Made by a program: the position numbers and the translations under genes. The notes beneath the pieces are model-generated. The model made no database searches. It saw only the letters and a list, made by a program, of their open reading frames with translations, and was not told where the DNA came from. A stretch of 64,000 bases of DNA, taken from Planococcus citri (Eukaryota > Arthropoda > Insecta > Hemiptera > Pseudococcidae). The first letter of the stretch is position 1; each line of letters begins with the position of its first letter. This document shows, piece after piece, positions 24,591 through 36,135 of this stretch. The DNA is taken from positions 13,578,001-13,642,000 of the forward strand of contig NC_088681.1 of NCBI RefSeq assembly GCF_950023065.1, given 5' to 3'.

Positions 24591-26309
24591 TCGTGTGAGT
24601 TCTGTATTAGAAATCAAAACCTGCGATTTTGGCTGACCTGTCGATCAAAATGGCCGCCAGTTTGTTTGTAGGGCCAACTTTTTTTTTGACAAGTTTGGTT
24701 CTTAAATGTTCTTTAGGATGTCCCCTTTGAGAAAAATGTTGTCCCAGAAGATCGGGGGCTTGGGGGGGGGGGTTTATAGGGCATGCTCTTTCAATGTAGC
24801 TTGGTTTGTTCAATCTGGAGAGTGTGAGCTGAGAAGATTCTCTTGTAAAGAATCAAGAAAGGATCGTACCAATGCTTGGATAAAACTTCTGACTGTACAC
24901 AGCAACTGCAGAAAAAACAATCAATAGAGGGACAGTGGGACACTGATGACCCTTCGATAAAAGCTATAATCGCTTCTCTTCAGGGGTCACCTCTGTAACA
25001 AATTAGGCAAACGGAGGACACACCGACGACGACGGTCAATTCTTGGTCACAATAACCAGGAAATTTCTGGATAAAAATTCCATACCCTACTCTTTCCTTC
25101 TTCGCCAATTATGTTAAACCATATTCCAGAGACCTCCGCCACTTCCCTTTGGGAAATTCGCAGAACAAAAACATGCGTACAGAGGCAAGCAAAGCAAAGC
25201 AAAAAAAAAAGGTGAACCGCATTTTGAAAAATCGCACAATACGTCAACAGGATTGCAATGTCATCGAGTACATTATCTTATGTACAACATTCTGTTTCAA
25301 AAGATATGTCATGACGACCTTGCGTATAGGCTTTACGTTCATGGTCTTTGGATATGCGATAGCTTCTGTATAGCGATACTATATACAAGCAAGTTTCCAT
25401 AATACCTTATCATTCGGTATAGGTATTCGCTTTCTGTTGTATCTATCTGTTTGAAAAAATATCGACTGAATTTTAGCCATAGGGTTGTCGTCGTCAACGT
25501 CGACGTGTCATTTAATGTACCTCTACATTAAACATATGTATGTATATTATCAGCGGCAATTGTGCATATACTTTGTCAATGTGTATGCGAATGGTGCGAC
25601 TCGGCGCTTACGACCAGGCGTCGAGTCGCTGCCATCCCCGCTACTGCCAAGTGCCATTGCACATGTATATGTAGTAGTATTACGCACGTCATACGCCAAG
25701 ACAACGACAACGACGCATTCACTCTTCTAGACTTTTATTGAACTTGACACGTATTACACTTTTCAATAATTATACCATAATTAGAGACGCATATAATATA
25801 TGTACGAAAGAAGCACGCGTATGAATATTGTAGAGAGTATTTAAAGTGAAACTTCGCTTTCGTTACTGCTGACATCCGAAGTTGTTGCGAAACAGTCTTC
25901 ATCGTCGTCGTTAGTGGCTGCGATCATCGTATCGCATCGATGGCTAGATATGTATGTGGAAATGGAAGTAGACTTTTAACTGGTTTTAATTATTGTTGGT
26001 GATAAGAAGAGGTCGTTTCCAATCCAATTGGATGATAGGAACTGTTTCTTTGATGGGTGTTGATCATTTCCTATAGGTAATCAGCAAGAAGGAAATGCTC
26101 AGGCCATCGAATAACCAGTAGGATTAAACACCGTTGAGCAGGTGGTTAAACCAAGATATTTTGAATCTATTCTGATTGAGGAATCAGGATGTACATCAGG
26201 TGGCTTTTGGGAGCTTCGATTCGTGAAAAGTATGCATCAGACTTATCTCATAGAATCCTAGGTGCTATGCAGAGAGCATTGCATAGACCCAAAATAGGTC
26301 TAGTACGAA
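24591..26309. other. Loop between the inverted arms, unique sequence
   Basis: Contains a G-rich stretch near 24760-24772, CpG-containing complex sequence (25.4-26.0 kb), and no gene I can recognise. Small open frames (for example 25485-25730) have no splice or domain support. Confidence 0.45.
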
Positions 26310-26770
26310 TTTTTTTTTGAACTGTACAGAGCTAGATCGAAAGAGCAGACAAAAATTCATCATCACCCAAAATTTCAAGCGCTGAAGTCAATTTTTCGAT
26401 TTTTGGTGAATTTTTGAAAATCAAATTTGAGCCAAAAATGAGTTGAAAAATCAAAATTTTACCAAATTGATCTAGAAAGCTGAAATTGGGCATTGCCTAT
26501 TTTCGGCCTGCCAAATCGATTGGAAACAGTTTCAAATCGTTTTGAGCTGTTCTGGAGTCTCCAGCAGATTTTTGAAACTTGAAATTTCCAAAAAATGTCA
26601 TCAAATGACGTTGAAAATCCGAAATTCGCGCTGTATTCCAACTGAAGCACGATATTACTCGTAAGTCAACTATCGTAGTTGGTTTAAAAACCATTTTGGA
26701 GCCTCCAGCAACTTTTTGGAAATTACTGGAGGCTCCAGTAGATTTTTGAAACTTGAAACTGCCACAAGTA
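26310..26770 (-). repeat. Right arm of the ~450-bp inverted repeat
   Basis: Reverse-complement counterpart of 24130-24590: tcatcatcacccaaaatttca, atcgatttttggtgaattttt, accaaattgatctagaaagct, ctgccaaatcgattggaaac, tggagtctccagcag, catcaaatgacgtt and aactttttggaaattactgg appear in that order. The minus-strand frames here (26459-26930) are this repeat. Confidence 0.85.
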
Positions 26771-26883
26771 ACCGCGTAACGCTGAAAAGGCAGTGTAGCC
26801 AGAAGGAAAAGAATAAACATACGAGTGTAGTACCTGATTTTAGTAACCAAAGAGCATCTAAATTCATATTTCTTTCAAATACA

Positions 26884-26912
26884 GAATGCGACGTTGCCAA
26901 TAATGCATTATG
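26884..26912 (+). repeat. Solitary GACGTTGCCAATAAT box
   Basis: The sequence is aatgc-gacgttgccaataat-gcatt, the conserved box of the satellite family at 34.6-45.2 kb, here without a neighbouring unit. It suggests a single decayed monomer or a seed copy. Confidence 0.75.
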
Positions 26913-26929
26913 TGCGAAAAAAATGACCA

Positions 26930-29318
26930 TAAATTCGATTCGTTAAACCGCGATAATTAATATTTAATTAAATCTGCTAACATTAATAATTGCAAACCAT
27001 CAAATGAAAAATTTTCCCGATTCTAAAATAAGCCGGAGTTATAAAAATTTTAAGTTTTATAGCTCCTTCAATATTCGAATTACCGGTACAAATATATAAG
27101 TTTTTTGCACCTCGTAAAAAATTCCAAACGAGAAAATCTCGCGTAAAGTTTCATCGGTATTATACTAAGGTACTTTTCAATCATAAAACTTACCATACCA
27201 TATTTCTGACATGTTAATAAAAAAAAAAACACAGATAGGCGGCTAATGTAATTCCCACATTAGAAAACGAAATAAACCAACTCATTAATTTTAATTCATC
27301 ATTTAAATACCTAATATAGTAGGCATAGGATCGCAGTATGGGCGAAAATGAGAATTACCATAAATTAAGCACATCATCAGGCGAATCAACCGCGGCTCAA
27401 AAGCTGATCCGCCGAAAAAAAATTAGACAGAACGAGTACGAAAAGGTAATCCAAAAAGGATACTATAAATTTCAAACGTGCTAACCCAATTAAAAGCCTA
27501 TATTCCACGCAAAAGGTCGCAATACTATACGCGATAGGTATACACAAGTACCAACGATGTTCCAACACCCTCGATCGAATTTCCGAAAAAAGGGAAAGAA
27601 AGCAAGAAAGAAAAAATAGCGTAAAAACTGGAGCAAAATATAGGTCAGATGTCAAGACATTGGTTCGAGTTTAAAGCATCGTAGCCTGATTTCGAAGCGT
27701 ATCTGCGCTCAAAGCTGCTATTTTGACCGGGTAAATTCGCCATCGCCAATCCTTCGGGGTGATAAGTTCACCCCCCGCTGGAAACACATTATACCTATAC
27801 TACATACAAATACAAATACACGAGTAACTATATACGCGAGTAAAATATAATAGTAACGAAGCGTCGCTGCTGTGCTCTTCTCGACACACCAATGATGAAG
27901 TGAAACTGCGGTAAATGCGGAAAATCTAGGCCATCCATTTGCGAATACTGTGACCCAATTTAATGCAAAACTTCCCTTACCTAGTGAACTAGATTTACGC
28001 TTAATTCCAAAGCTCTAACGTACACTGTAAAAGCCCCACATTTCGGTCGAATTTTTCCAAAATATTATTACAACGCGTTAACATCCACAGAGCCTAAGTT
28101 AGCGTCATATCAGTTCACCAAACTGTTGGAAAATTCCTCCATTACAAGTTCATCGGACAGGGAAAAAAACATATTTACTCGATCGCGAGCAGGTACCTAC
28201 GTATAGTAACAGGAAATGTTTTTGGGGTTGAGGTGCCCTTGACCATACACTCTGAGCAGTTTCGTATCATTTTCAACTAGGTACACGGATGATTTAAATT
28301 AGAAAAATTCCACGCCATTCGCCATGTTCCTGTCAACGTTATGATTTTCAGAGGAAATTCTCGTACGTCGAAAGAGCAAAGTTCGCGAAAATTTACAGGC
28401 TTATTTCATTATAGATGAAACCTTTCACGCCTACGAGCATAAGTTTTTAGTTTGATTGCTCTTTTCCCCACCTCGAAGTGATAGAAGTTGATATGTTGAC
28501 ATGGATTTACTTACAGTTCTGTTCCTGTCTACTTACTTGATATCAATCGTGTTTTAATTGTAATAAAAGTTTACTTCGAAGTCAAAGTGGGTGTTGAAGC
28601 GTTGATGAATTGAACGTAGAAAACCACCTATAGAGCGGACGAGAGGCCAAGAGAGTCTCCAAAGTTCATTTTTGGCCTTTCCACAGTGAAATGGACTTCC
28701 TAAAGGAAATGAAAAAGGTCTAGTAATGTCAAATGTGGGTACTGAAAAATTGAAAAAAATCACTAATGCGTTCATTTGTATTGTTTTTTTCAATAATTTT
28801 GATTGAAATTAAAAATATTGTACTTATATGTATGAATTTCCTTTCAATTTTATTTTTGACAATTTTCCTGTGAAAAAATTGACTTTTTTGATTTTTTTAT
28901 TTTGTTTTTGTGTGTGTTTGGGGGGGGGGGGTCGAGTGGAGAGCTTTCTGAAAGTATATTCAAATAATACCGTTTGTTGGTGGCGAGAGCAAAACCAGTT
29001 TTGAGTAAAATAAAATGAGGTTAAATATCTAGTAATTTTCAATTATGAAGAGGAGGGGGTCAATTTGACGAATTTCATAGTTTTCAATAATCTAAGCAGT
29101 GTGTGCAAAATTCTACCCAAATGAGACATTTTCTCTTTGGTTGTATTTTGATGGTCCATCTATTTGTGATATTTTTAAGTGATTTTCACAACAATTTTAT
29201 AATCTTTATGATACTTTATATTATGTGAATATTCATTTCTGGCTCTTTGTTAAACATGGAGATCGTCAGAATTTTTACTTGGGCTTCAACTATTATTATT
29301 TCATATTATATCTATCGA
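26930..29318. other. Unique intron sequence
   Basis: No repeats of note apart from a G12 run at 28920-28931. Sequence up to about 28.5 kb is complex. The stretch after 28.75 kb is AT-rich. No gene seen; the 89-codon minus-strand frame at 27386-27655 lacks features. Confidence 0.45.
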
Positions 29319-29433
29319 TTGATCAATAATTTCATAAGTAACTAATCCACCTTAATTTTTGTTTGTTTCAGGTGAGTACAAAGTTCCTTCCAAAAATGAT
29401 AGAGTATGAACTTGCGTATAAGAATAAGTAAGT
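29319..29433 (+). promoter_or_regulatory. Putative recursive-splicing ratchet point 1 with downstream cryptic donor
   Basis: A pyrimidine tract (atttttgtttgtttcag) ending at 29371 is immediately followed by the donor GTGAGTA at 29372. Splicing to the acceptor would therefore regenerate a 5' splice site, as at zero-nucleotide exons in long fly introns. A CTAAT branch-point match has its A at 29345, 26 nt upstream, and a TTGATCAA palindrome sits at 29319-29326. A second donor, GTAAGT, lies 56 nt downstream at 29428. The 56-nt segment is open when read in phase 0 after PRKRK, so a cassette exon (RS-exon) is the alternative reading. It lies 8.55 kb into the >=43 kb intron, on the gene's strand. 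Confidence 0.65.
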
Positions 29434-29887
29434 AATTTTATAATTCTCATGCAAAGTCATACCAGAAATGTTCAGTTTTTTGGTCATCGTTCACTTTCAT
29501 TAGTTTTTTTTCCTTGTTTAATCAAGTTTTTGGTCACTTTTTGGTTACTTTTCCAAGCTGTTTTGCTTACTAATAATACTTTTTTTTGGAAAAAATTGTG
29601 TACAAGTCTTGTTTTTGCTTTTTTAAATATTTTCTCAAAATTTCCATGGGAAGGTACTTTGGTCCTGTTTAATCTACATGGAGAATATATAATTCATGAG
29701 ACGCTGCAACTAATCATAGCAGAAAGCGTCAGTGATAGCAGCTCTGGAGAGTGGTAGGGAAGGGTATTGATTAGAGGTGTATGAATGTCAAACTTTTGCT
29801 ATGCTGACAACACAACCCTCATTGCCTTAAGTCTCAAAAATATGACCACTTTTCTGAAATGTCTGGAAGAAATTAGCGCTAAATATG

Positions 29888-30331
29888 TCGTCGTCGTGGT
29901 TCCTTGTCCTTTACAGGACATTAGAAATCACATTTTTGTGGTACCCCAACAGGGTGAGGTGAATGCCTATGCCACTGCAATTATTCTGGGGGAATCGACA
30001 TTGTTTTGAGCTTTCACGTAGTAGTTTCCCGTTGGTTTCTACGCTATCTACAAAGTAGCTCATACATCACTAGCCAGGTTTTTACAACCCTGAGTTCTGT
30101 TATCACCGCTACCTATAGTTGCTCAACCAGTTACAGCTTTTTGATACCGGCAACAGATTGCATGCAATTCTGTTGCCTCTACTGTTCTGGTGCTCGGAGC
30201 TTAATGTGTAATAGATGTTAAATGCACTACAATGTATACATTACACGTTAACGCCTGCGTCTCTAGCGGGATTTGAACCCACAACCTGTTGTTCAGAAAG
30301 CCGTGGCTCAACCCACTACACCACTGAGCGT
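29888..30331 (-). mobile_element. tRNA-derived SINE nested in the LINE, minus orientation
   Basis: Flanked by a 10-bp target duplication, gctaaatatg, at 29878-29887 and 30332-30341; removing it restores the LINE frame (ISAKY then GLLINKAKTK). Read on the minus strand, the head starts gctcagtggtgtagtggg with box A around 30312-30323 and box B (GGTTCAAATCC) at 30269-30279, so it has an internal Pol III promoter. The 3' tail is a short (ACG)n/(CGA)n run at about 29888-29898. Body about 444 bp. The parent tRNA is not identified. Frames overlapping it are not genes. Confidence 0.87.
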
Positions 30332-30958
30332 GCTAAATATGGCTTGCTAATAAATAAAGCAAAGACAAAGATCATGATTGTGAATTGGCCTGAGAACAAC
30401 TTGCTTGAAATACAGGAAATTGAGGGAATTGAATGTGGTGAATCAATTTGTGTACCTGGGATCCATTGTTGATAACAAAGGAGGCAGTGAAGCCGAGATA
30501 AGATGCAAAGAGCAAATCAAACAAAGCACCATGTCTCATCTAAAGAAGATATGATCAGATGCAGCAGTAAGCAAGACTCTGAAGATAAGGCTTGTAAACA
30601 CTCTGGTTTTCTCAGTTTTTCTCTACATGTCAGTGTACCTGATGACATTATACCTCCTCCTACCGCCATAGAACAGTACCGTGGAGGTAAAACATCATAA
30701 CAGAGCTGGCACATGCGCAGATTGCAACCCTCGACTTACTATGTTCAACACAATGGCTGTACGTTGGGCTTATGGGCCACTAGCAGTGTACATCTGAAAA
30801 GTGAAAAGTCAATGTTTGGATCCCATGAACTGATAAGAGGACTAATGTATCTGTCCTGGAGGAAATCAGTGTCCAGAAAAGGATGTTAGCCGTGGTACTC
30901 AGCCGAATCCTCAAATACTTTGGGCATGTCACCAGGGCAGATGTGATGGAGTCCCTAT

Positions 30959-31659
30959 CAGGGTTGTAAGATAATTTATGTTGGTAAATTACGGCGGTAT
31001 TTTACCGTATTTTACAGTATTTTACCAAAAGTTCAACTTATTACCATATTTTACCATAATTTACCAAAAAGCTAAATCAACACTTTTTTCCATCTTTCCT
31101 TCATAAATTTCCAAATTTTCATGGAAATTTATAATTTTGTCGCCTTAGTTGCAAAAACTGGTATCTCCAACTATGAGATCACACCTTGTGTAAACTGTTC
31201 TTTTTGCACTGTAGCGCTCTCTATTGGACTTTAATGCTCAACTAAAAGATAGGTAACAGAGGGGGACCACCCTCTCTTACTTATCTTTTAGTTGAGCATT
31301 AAAGTCCAATAGAGAGCGCTACAGTGCAAAAAGAACGGTTTACACAAGGTGTGAGCTCATAGTTGGAGATACGAGTTTTTGCAACTAAGGCGACAATTTG
31401 AAAGTTACCAAAAATTTTCCCCATAAATTTCCAAAAAATGTCTATGGAAAATTTTCTATAATCTTTAATAACACCTAAAACAGATGAAAATTTACTTCAA
31501 AGGCAGGTCAGAAGTTTAGAACTTCGAAGTCAAACTACAAAAAATAACTCTTCATATCCAAATTAGTAAAATAGCATAAATACCGTAAAATACCATAAAA
31601 TACCGTATTTTACCGCCGTATTTTACCAGCGAATAAATTACGGTAATTTAACAGCCCTG
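30959..31659. mobile_element. hAT-like foldback MITE nested in the LINE
   Basis: 701 bp with terminal inverted repeats CAGGGTTGTAAGATAATTTA / CAGGGCTGTTAAATTACCG. It is flanked by an imperfect 8-bp duplication (gtccctat at 30951-30958, gtcccttg at 31660-31667), which fits hAT elements. Inner arms of about 90 bases (about 31170-31262 and 31268-31362) are nearly perfect inverted copies, containing gtagcgctctctattggac and its complement, so the transcript would form a long hairpin. No transposase frame. Outer segments are rich in ttaccgta/tttaccgt words that mirror each other. It interrupts LINE codons for VMESL and VVQGKVEG. Confidence 0.87.
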
Positions 31660-31816
31660 GTCCCTTGTCGTTCAAGGCAAGGTAGAGGGAACAAGAGGGC
31701 ACGGACGCTCTCCCATGAGATGGACGGATTCCATCTGGAAGACCATCGGATTCAGCTTCCCAGCATGTGTCAGGAGCGCCCAAAACAGAGACAGTTGGAA
31801 GGAGCTATCACCTTAG

Positions 31817-34270
31817 GGGTGAAACGACACCAAAAATGCATCCAAGGGTTCCAGAAATACTTCCCAAATTGAAAGTTGTGTTCAATTCATTAACCCAAAA
31901 ATTGACTTGAAAATTTTTTTTTTAAAGTTGAAACATAAAAAATGACTCCTTTTTCTGAACTTTTTTGTCACCAATTTTTGGCACTTCTCAAGGTTAGAGT
32001 TGTGAAATTTTCTTCTCCATTATTTTATAGTCTGCATGGTGACCATTAAGACTTGTACTTTTTTAGAAATATTATTCAAAAACTGATTCGCAAAAAAAAG
32101 GACCTTCTCTTTAACTACTTCGCATTTGTCTCCGTCTAATACTCAGACAGGCCAATTACGCACTCTGCGATAACTAATTCTTCGAACAAATAAAAACTTT
32201 TTAATGTCCCATTATGCTTTTCAAGTTCAACGATACCGAATTAAAAATTTCCATCTGCCGGATCATTTTTTCCACCAGACAAAAAGAAATCCAACAATAA
32301 TAAGCGAGTAAATCCCGTCCAATGAACTGCACCGTCTAGCGAGCCGAAGCCGAGCTCGAATATCGCGTAATTAAAGCTTTAAAAAAATGATTAGCTACGT
32401 GTAAAAATCGCTTGCGATGTCTGGTTTACCTTCAAAATTAAGACGTATTAGTTACCGGGTTCCTTCGACGAAGTCGAACCGGCCGGCTTTACGACCTTAC
32501 GTAAAAGTTCTCTAACAGTAAAAACGTTATTACGAGTTGCCATATTTTGCCATATAGCAGCAGCAGCAGCGTTCTCGCATTCGGCATGTCCGTATAATGA
32601 TTTTTTTTTACATCAATGTACAGCTCCGTACGTACGAGTAATTACCTAGTCGCAAACAAATATGATTTATTTAACTATATACGCGAGACACGATGCTCGA
32701 ACTTGACTAAATACACTACAACCGGGAAAATAAACAAATACAGCGTCACGAAAAGTATATGCAGGATAAAAGAAACAAAAAAGACTTATAAATAATCGCC
32801 CAAGTTGAGGTTAGAGTTGTTGGAGCTGCAGCACACGTGGAAAAGAACCCGACATACACAATGATCCGTGTAATTTATCAAGTGAAGAAGGGGGCACTAC
32901 GTTAGATGTATTGGCCCGAGGGGACACGAGTGAAATTTTTTTTGTCTCTGTCGAAGATCATCGGTACATATCACATTATATCTATCGAAGAAGAGAGGTT
33001 GACATCACCCATTATGTTGGTCTCGAGTCCCGGATCTAGGTACTCTAAACCGCTTCGATGTTCATCTAGGCTAGTAGGATAAAAAAAAAACAACGCCATC
33101 GCCACCTCTAAAATATACACCTATAATAAGGTGTATTATCAAGGACTTGAGAGATGTGTGAAACAGGTATGATGCGATGGACGCGTCAAACGGGGGCCAT
33201 TTAGCACTGACTGATGAAGCCGTTCAACAGTCTCATTATTGGTACGATGTGGATTGTAGACGTAGTACGAGTATACTAAGCTTTCGTGTATTCGTAATAA
33301 TAATAATGCTCGCAAGTACTCGCAATACGTAGGTATGTAGAGCGCTAATACGTAAACACAAACGTTTACTCGTTATGAAAATTATATAAGTAAGCTGAAT
33401 ATGAAAAAAATTCTCAATAACTGAATCAATATACGGTTTTCCGCATACCACCGGTGTACAAAAGTGACACCGACCGCGACCAATAATTCTGCACACCTTT
33501 GTAGTATGGCTAGATAGGCATAATGTAGGTGAATTGAAACAATAATAAATGAAATATCACTTCGCCACACTTCTCGAGTTGCAAATTCGATTAAAGACGT
33601 GTTGCAGACAGAAGTTGTGTTGTGGCCAGACAAAATAAAGCAAATTTTACGATCGAGATGAGCATTTTCAAAACAGATCTCATCATTTCACTCGGTATGT
33701 TTTTTAGTGTTCAGTTTAGGGGAAATGTTCACGTTTTGTTCAAATTGTAATCGTTGGACTTGCTAACATATTGGAAACTTGATGTTGACTTTCAAAATGT
33801 CTTTGTGAAACAGATGCTGCAAGTAGAATTATTTGAGTGGACGATTTTTATGAGTTTATTTGACAGGGTTTTTCACCTGGAATGAATCACGTGGCACGAA
33901 GATTCACTGACTTGATAGAACATTTTGATGACAGTTTTTTTTCAAACTGTCGGGACAATGAGACATCTCCATTTTTCTTCTCGAAAAATGAAACTAAAAT
34001 TAGGATTATTCAAGAAGAAGAATCTGGAGCTCATTTAACAGGGCTTGTCAATACACAAGATTTCTCTCGTCGATAGAATCAGACATCTTTGGTAGGAATC
34101 GAAGCATAAAAAATCACGTGTAGGGTGGATCGTTTTTGTATATTTTTTTTCGAATTTCGTACAAGTACATAGGAGTCTCGATGTGACAACACAGCATAAA
34201 ATTATGACACAGCCAAGCTCTGTGGTTTGAACAGGTCGAAAAACAGGCCATTTTTCATGCCTCCGTGACT
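31817..34270. other. Unique intron sequence
   Basis: Complex, partly GC-balanced sequence (32.1-33.6 kb) with a short CAG run at about 32560-32575. Open frames at 33236-33633 (minus) and 33882-34076 (plus) have no homology I recognise. No exon with matching phase was seen. Confidence 0.45.
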
Positions 34271-34279
34271 TTTTTTAAA

Positions 34280-36135
34280 TTGCTCAATTGATAAGCGAGT
34301 TGAAAATAAATAAAAACCACCTACCAGCCTTTTAAGGAAAGTGAAGACAGTGGAAAGATATTTTTCATTCGTCGTTTATCGCAATGTGATTTTAGAAAAT
34401 GAGGAGAAAAAAAGCTAAGCTGTGTTAAAAGTGGTTTATTTTTGTTAAATTTAGGAGTAAATAGCGATTCTAGGCTTCAAAATGGTTGCAACTCGAAAAT
34501 ACAATGTAGCATTTGATCACTAAGTATAGGTAGTTGAGAAAAATTCTAGTACCTTAGATTATCGAAACAGCTCGAAAAAGTCTTAATAAAAATTTGAAAA
34601 TCTTGGCGAGAACCCATCAAAAATTTGAAAATGGTTATCTTATTTTTAAAAATGCGACGTTGCCAATAATGCTTTGTTGCAACTCCTTCAGTATTGGATT
34701 CAGGTAAAAAGTTCGAATGACCTTTTTTCATTCCTTATATGTACTCTCATCGAACAAGGTCACTTAATTTTCCAATTAGGTACTTCACTGAAGTTTGATC
34801 AAAAATACGACGTTGCCAATAATGCATCTGCTGCAACTCCTTCAATTTTGAATTTTGGTAAAACGTTCGAATGACATTTTTTTATTCTTTATATGTATCC
34901 TTCTTCGTCAAACGAGGTCATTAAATTTTAAAATTTTATATCAATGTTTTATCAAGAAATGCGACGTTGCCAATAATGCATTTGCTGCAATTCTTTCAAT
35001 ATTGAATTAAAAGTTCAAATGGCCTTTTTGTTTCTCATATTATCACTTATCAAATAAGGTCACTGGATTTTTCAGTCGATCACTGTTTTATCAAAAATGC
35101 GACGTTGCCAATAATGCATTTTCTGCAACTCCTTCAATATTGAATTCTAGGCAGAAAATTCAAACGACCTTTTTCATTTTTCGTGTCCACTTTTCATTGA
35201 ACATGGTCACACATATTTTTCAACTATCGATATAATATCACAAAATCCGACGTTGCCAATAATGCATTTGCTGCAACTCCTTCGATATTGAAATTAGGCA
35301 AAAAGTTCGAATACCCCTTTTTCATGTATTTGTATCATCTCTCATCGAACAAAGTCACTCAATTTTTCATTTACATATCAATGTTTTATCAAAAAATGCG
35401 ACGTTGCCATTAATGCATTTGCTGTAACTCCTTCAATATTGAATTAAAGTAAAAAGTTCGAATGACAGTTTTTTATTCTTTGTATCCACCCTCATCGAAC
35501 AAGGTCATCCAATTTTTTTAATTACCTATTATTAATGTCTTATCAAAAAATGCGATGTTGCCAATGATGAATTTGCTGCAATTTCTTCGATATTGAATTG
35601 AAATTTCAAAGTAACTTTCTTGTCCCTCATATCCACGCTTATCAAATAAAGTCACTCAATTTTTTGAGATATCGATGTTTTATCAAAACATGCGACGTTG
35701 CCAGAAACGCATTTGCTGCTGCTACTCCTTCGACATAGGTATTGAACTTTGGCAAAAAGTTCAAATGACCTTTATTGTTCCTTTTGTCATCAAACAAGAC
35801 CACCCAATCTTTTGATTAACGATTTTTATATTTCAATAAAATGCGACGTTGCCAATAATGCATTTTATAGTGCGACTTCACACATTCAGTCGATTAAACT
35901 TCTGGTTGGAGCAAAAAAATTACCTTCAGTTTCCTAGCATCTTTTTCTTAAAACTTTCGACTATCGATTCGCTAAAATTTGAATATTTTGTAAGGAATGC
36001 ACTGTTGCCAATAATACATTTATCAGGCTGAAAATAAGCTCATTGAAGTTGATAGAAACATTTACCTAACCTTTGCTGTCACCCTTCGATTGTTTGATGA
36101 AAAATGCAACGTTGCCAATAAACTTTTCGACCAAT
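34280..36135 (+). repeat. ~150-bp satellite array, plus orientation, left arm of a 5-kb inverted structure
   Basis: Eleven box copies (TGCGACGTTGCCAATAAT and variants) at about 34653, 34807, 34958, 35096, 35247, 35395, 35548, 35690, 35841, 35996 and 36105 (spacing mostly 138-155). Units continue gcatttgctgcaactcctt, tcaatattgaatt, aaaaagttcgaatgacc, tttttcatt, tcatcgaacaaggtcact, then atcgatgttttatcaaaa. The 250-370 bp before the first box (containing taaaagtggtttattttt and gcgattctaggcttcaaaatgg) reappears inverted after the array at 39.1 kb. Open frames inside are repeats. Confidence 0.9.

Larger units (their letters stand above)
29655..31816 (+). mobile_element. Decayed 3' part of a LINE (non-LTR) reverse transcriptase, interrupted by nested insertions
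   Basis: Pieces of an RT C-terminal half in order: VLFNLHGEYIIHETL (about 29660), FCYADNTTLIALSL (about 29795; the usual ADD catalytic triplet reads ADN), then after a SINE LLINKAKTKIMIVNW (about 30345), a VDNKGGSEAEIRC-like stretch (about 30468-30505), then VLEEISVQKRMLAVVLSRIL (about 30850), and after a MITE VQGKVEGTRG...GRSPMRWTDSIWK ending at a TAG at 31814-31816. Frameshifts and stops occur, for example after SSGEW near 29755, so it is dead. About 210 bases around 30627-30838 do not match the expected protein and may be another insertion or rapid decay. Clade is uncertain (RTE- or Jockey-like). The 5' half is absent. Confidence 0.85.

Noticed and set aside
26060..26090. A third ratchet-like site (cctatag|gtaatc near 26077)
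   Set aside because: Short pyrimidine tract and a poor donor (gtaatc); no homology to the two good sites.
30240..30330. A tRNA gene on the minus strand
   Set aside because: Boxes A and B are present, but it is the head of a longer element with target duplications inside a LINE, so it is a SINE.
29449..30714. Several apparent small genes
   Set aside because: They are frames within LINE, SINE and their boundaries; the LINE carries stops, frameshifts and a changed catalytic motif.
30627..30838. A further nested insertion in the LINE, bracketed by cagtgtac words
   Set aside because: The 8-base match at about 30631 and 30785 does not border the gap in LINE homology, and no terminal repeats are visible; left as unexplained decay.
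34640..36130. CRISPR-like array (repeats spaced by variable sequence)
   Set aside because: The spacing is ~150 bp with related linkers in a eukaryotic intron; this is satellite DNA, not 25-40 bp repeats with unique spacers.
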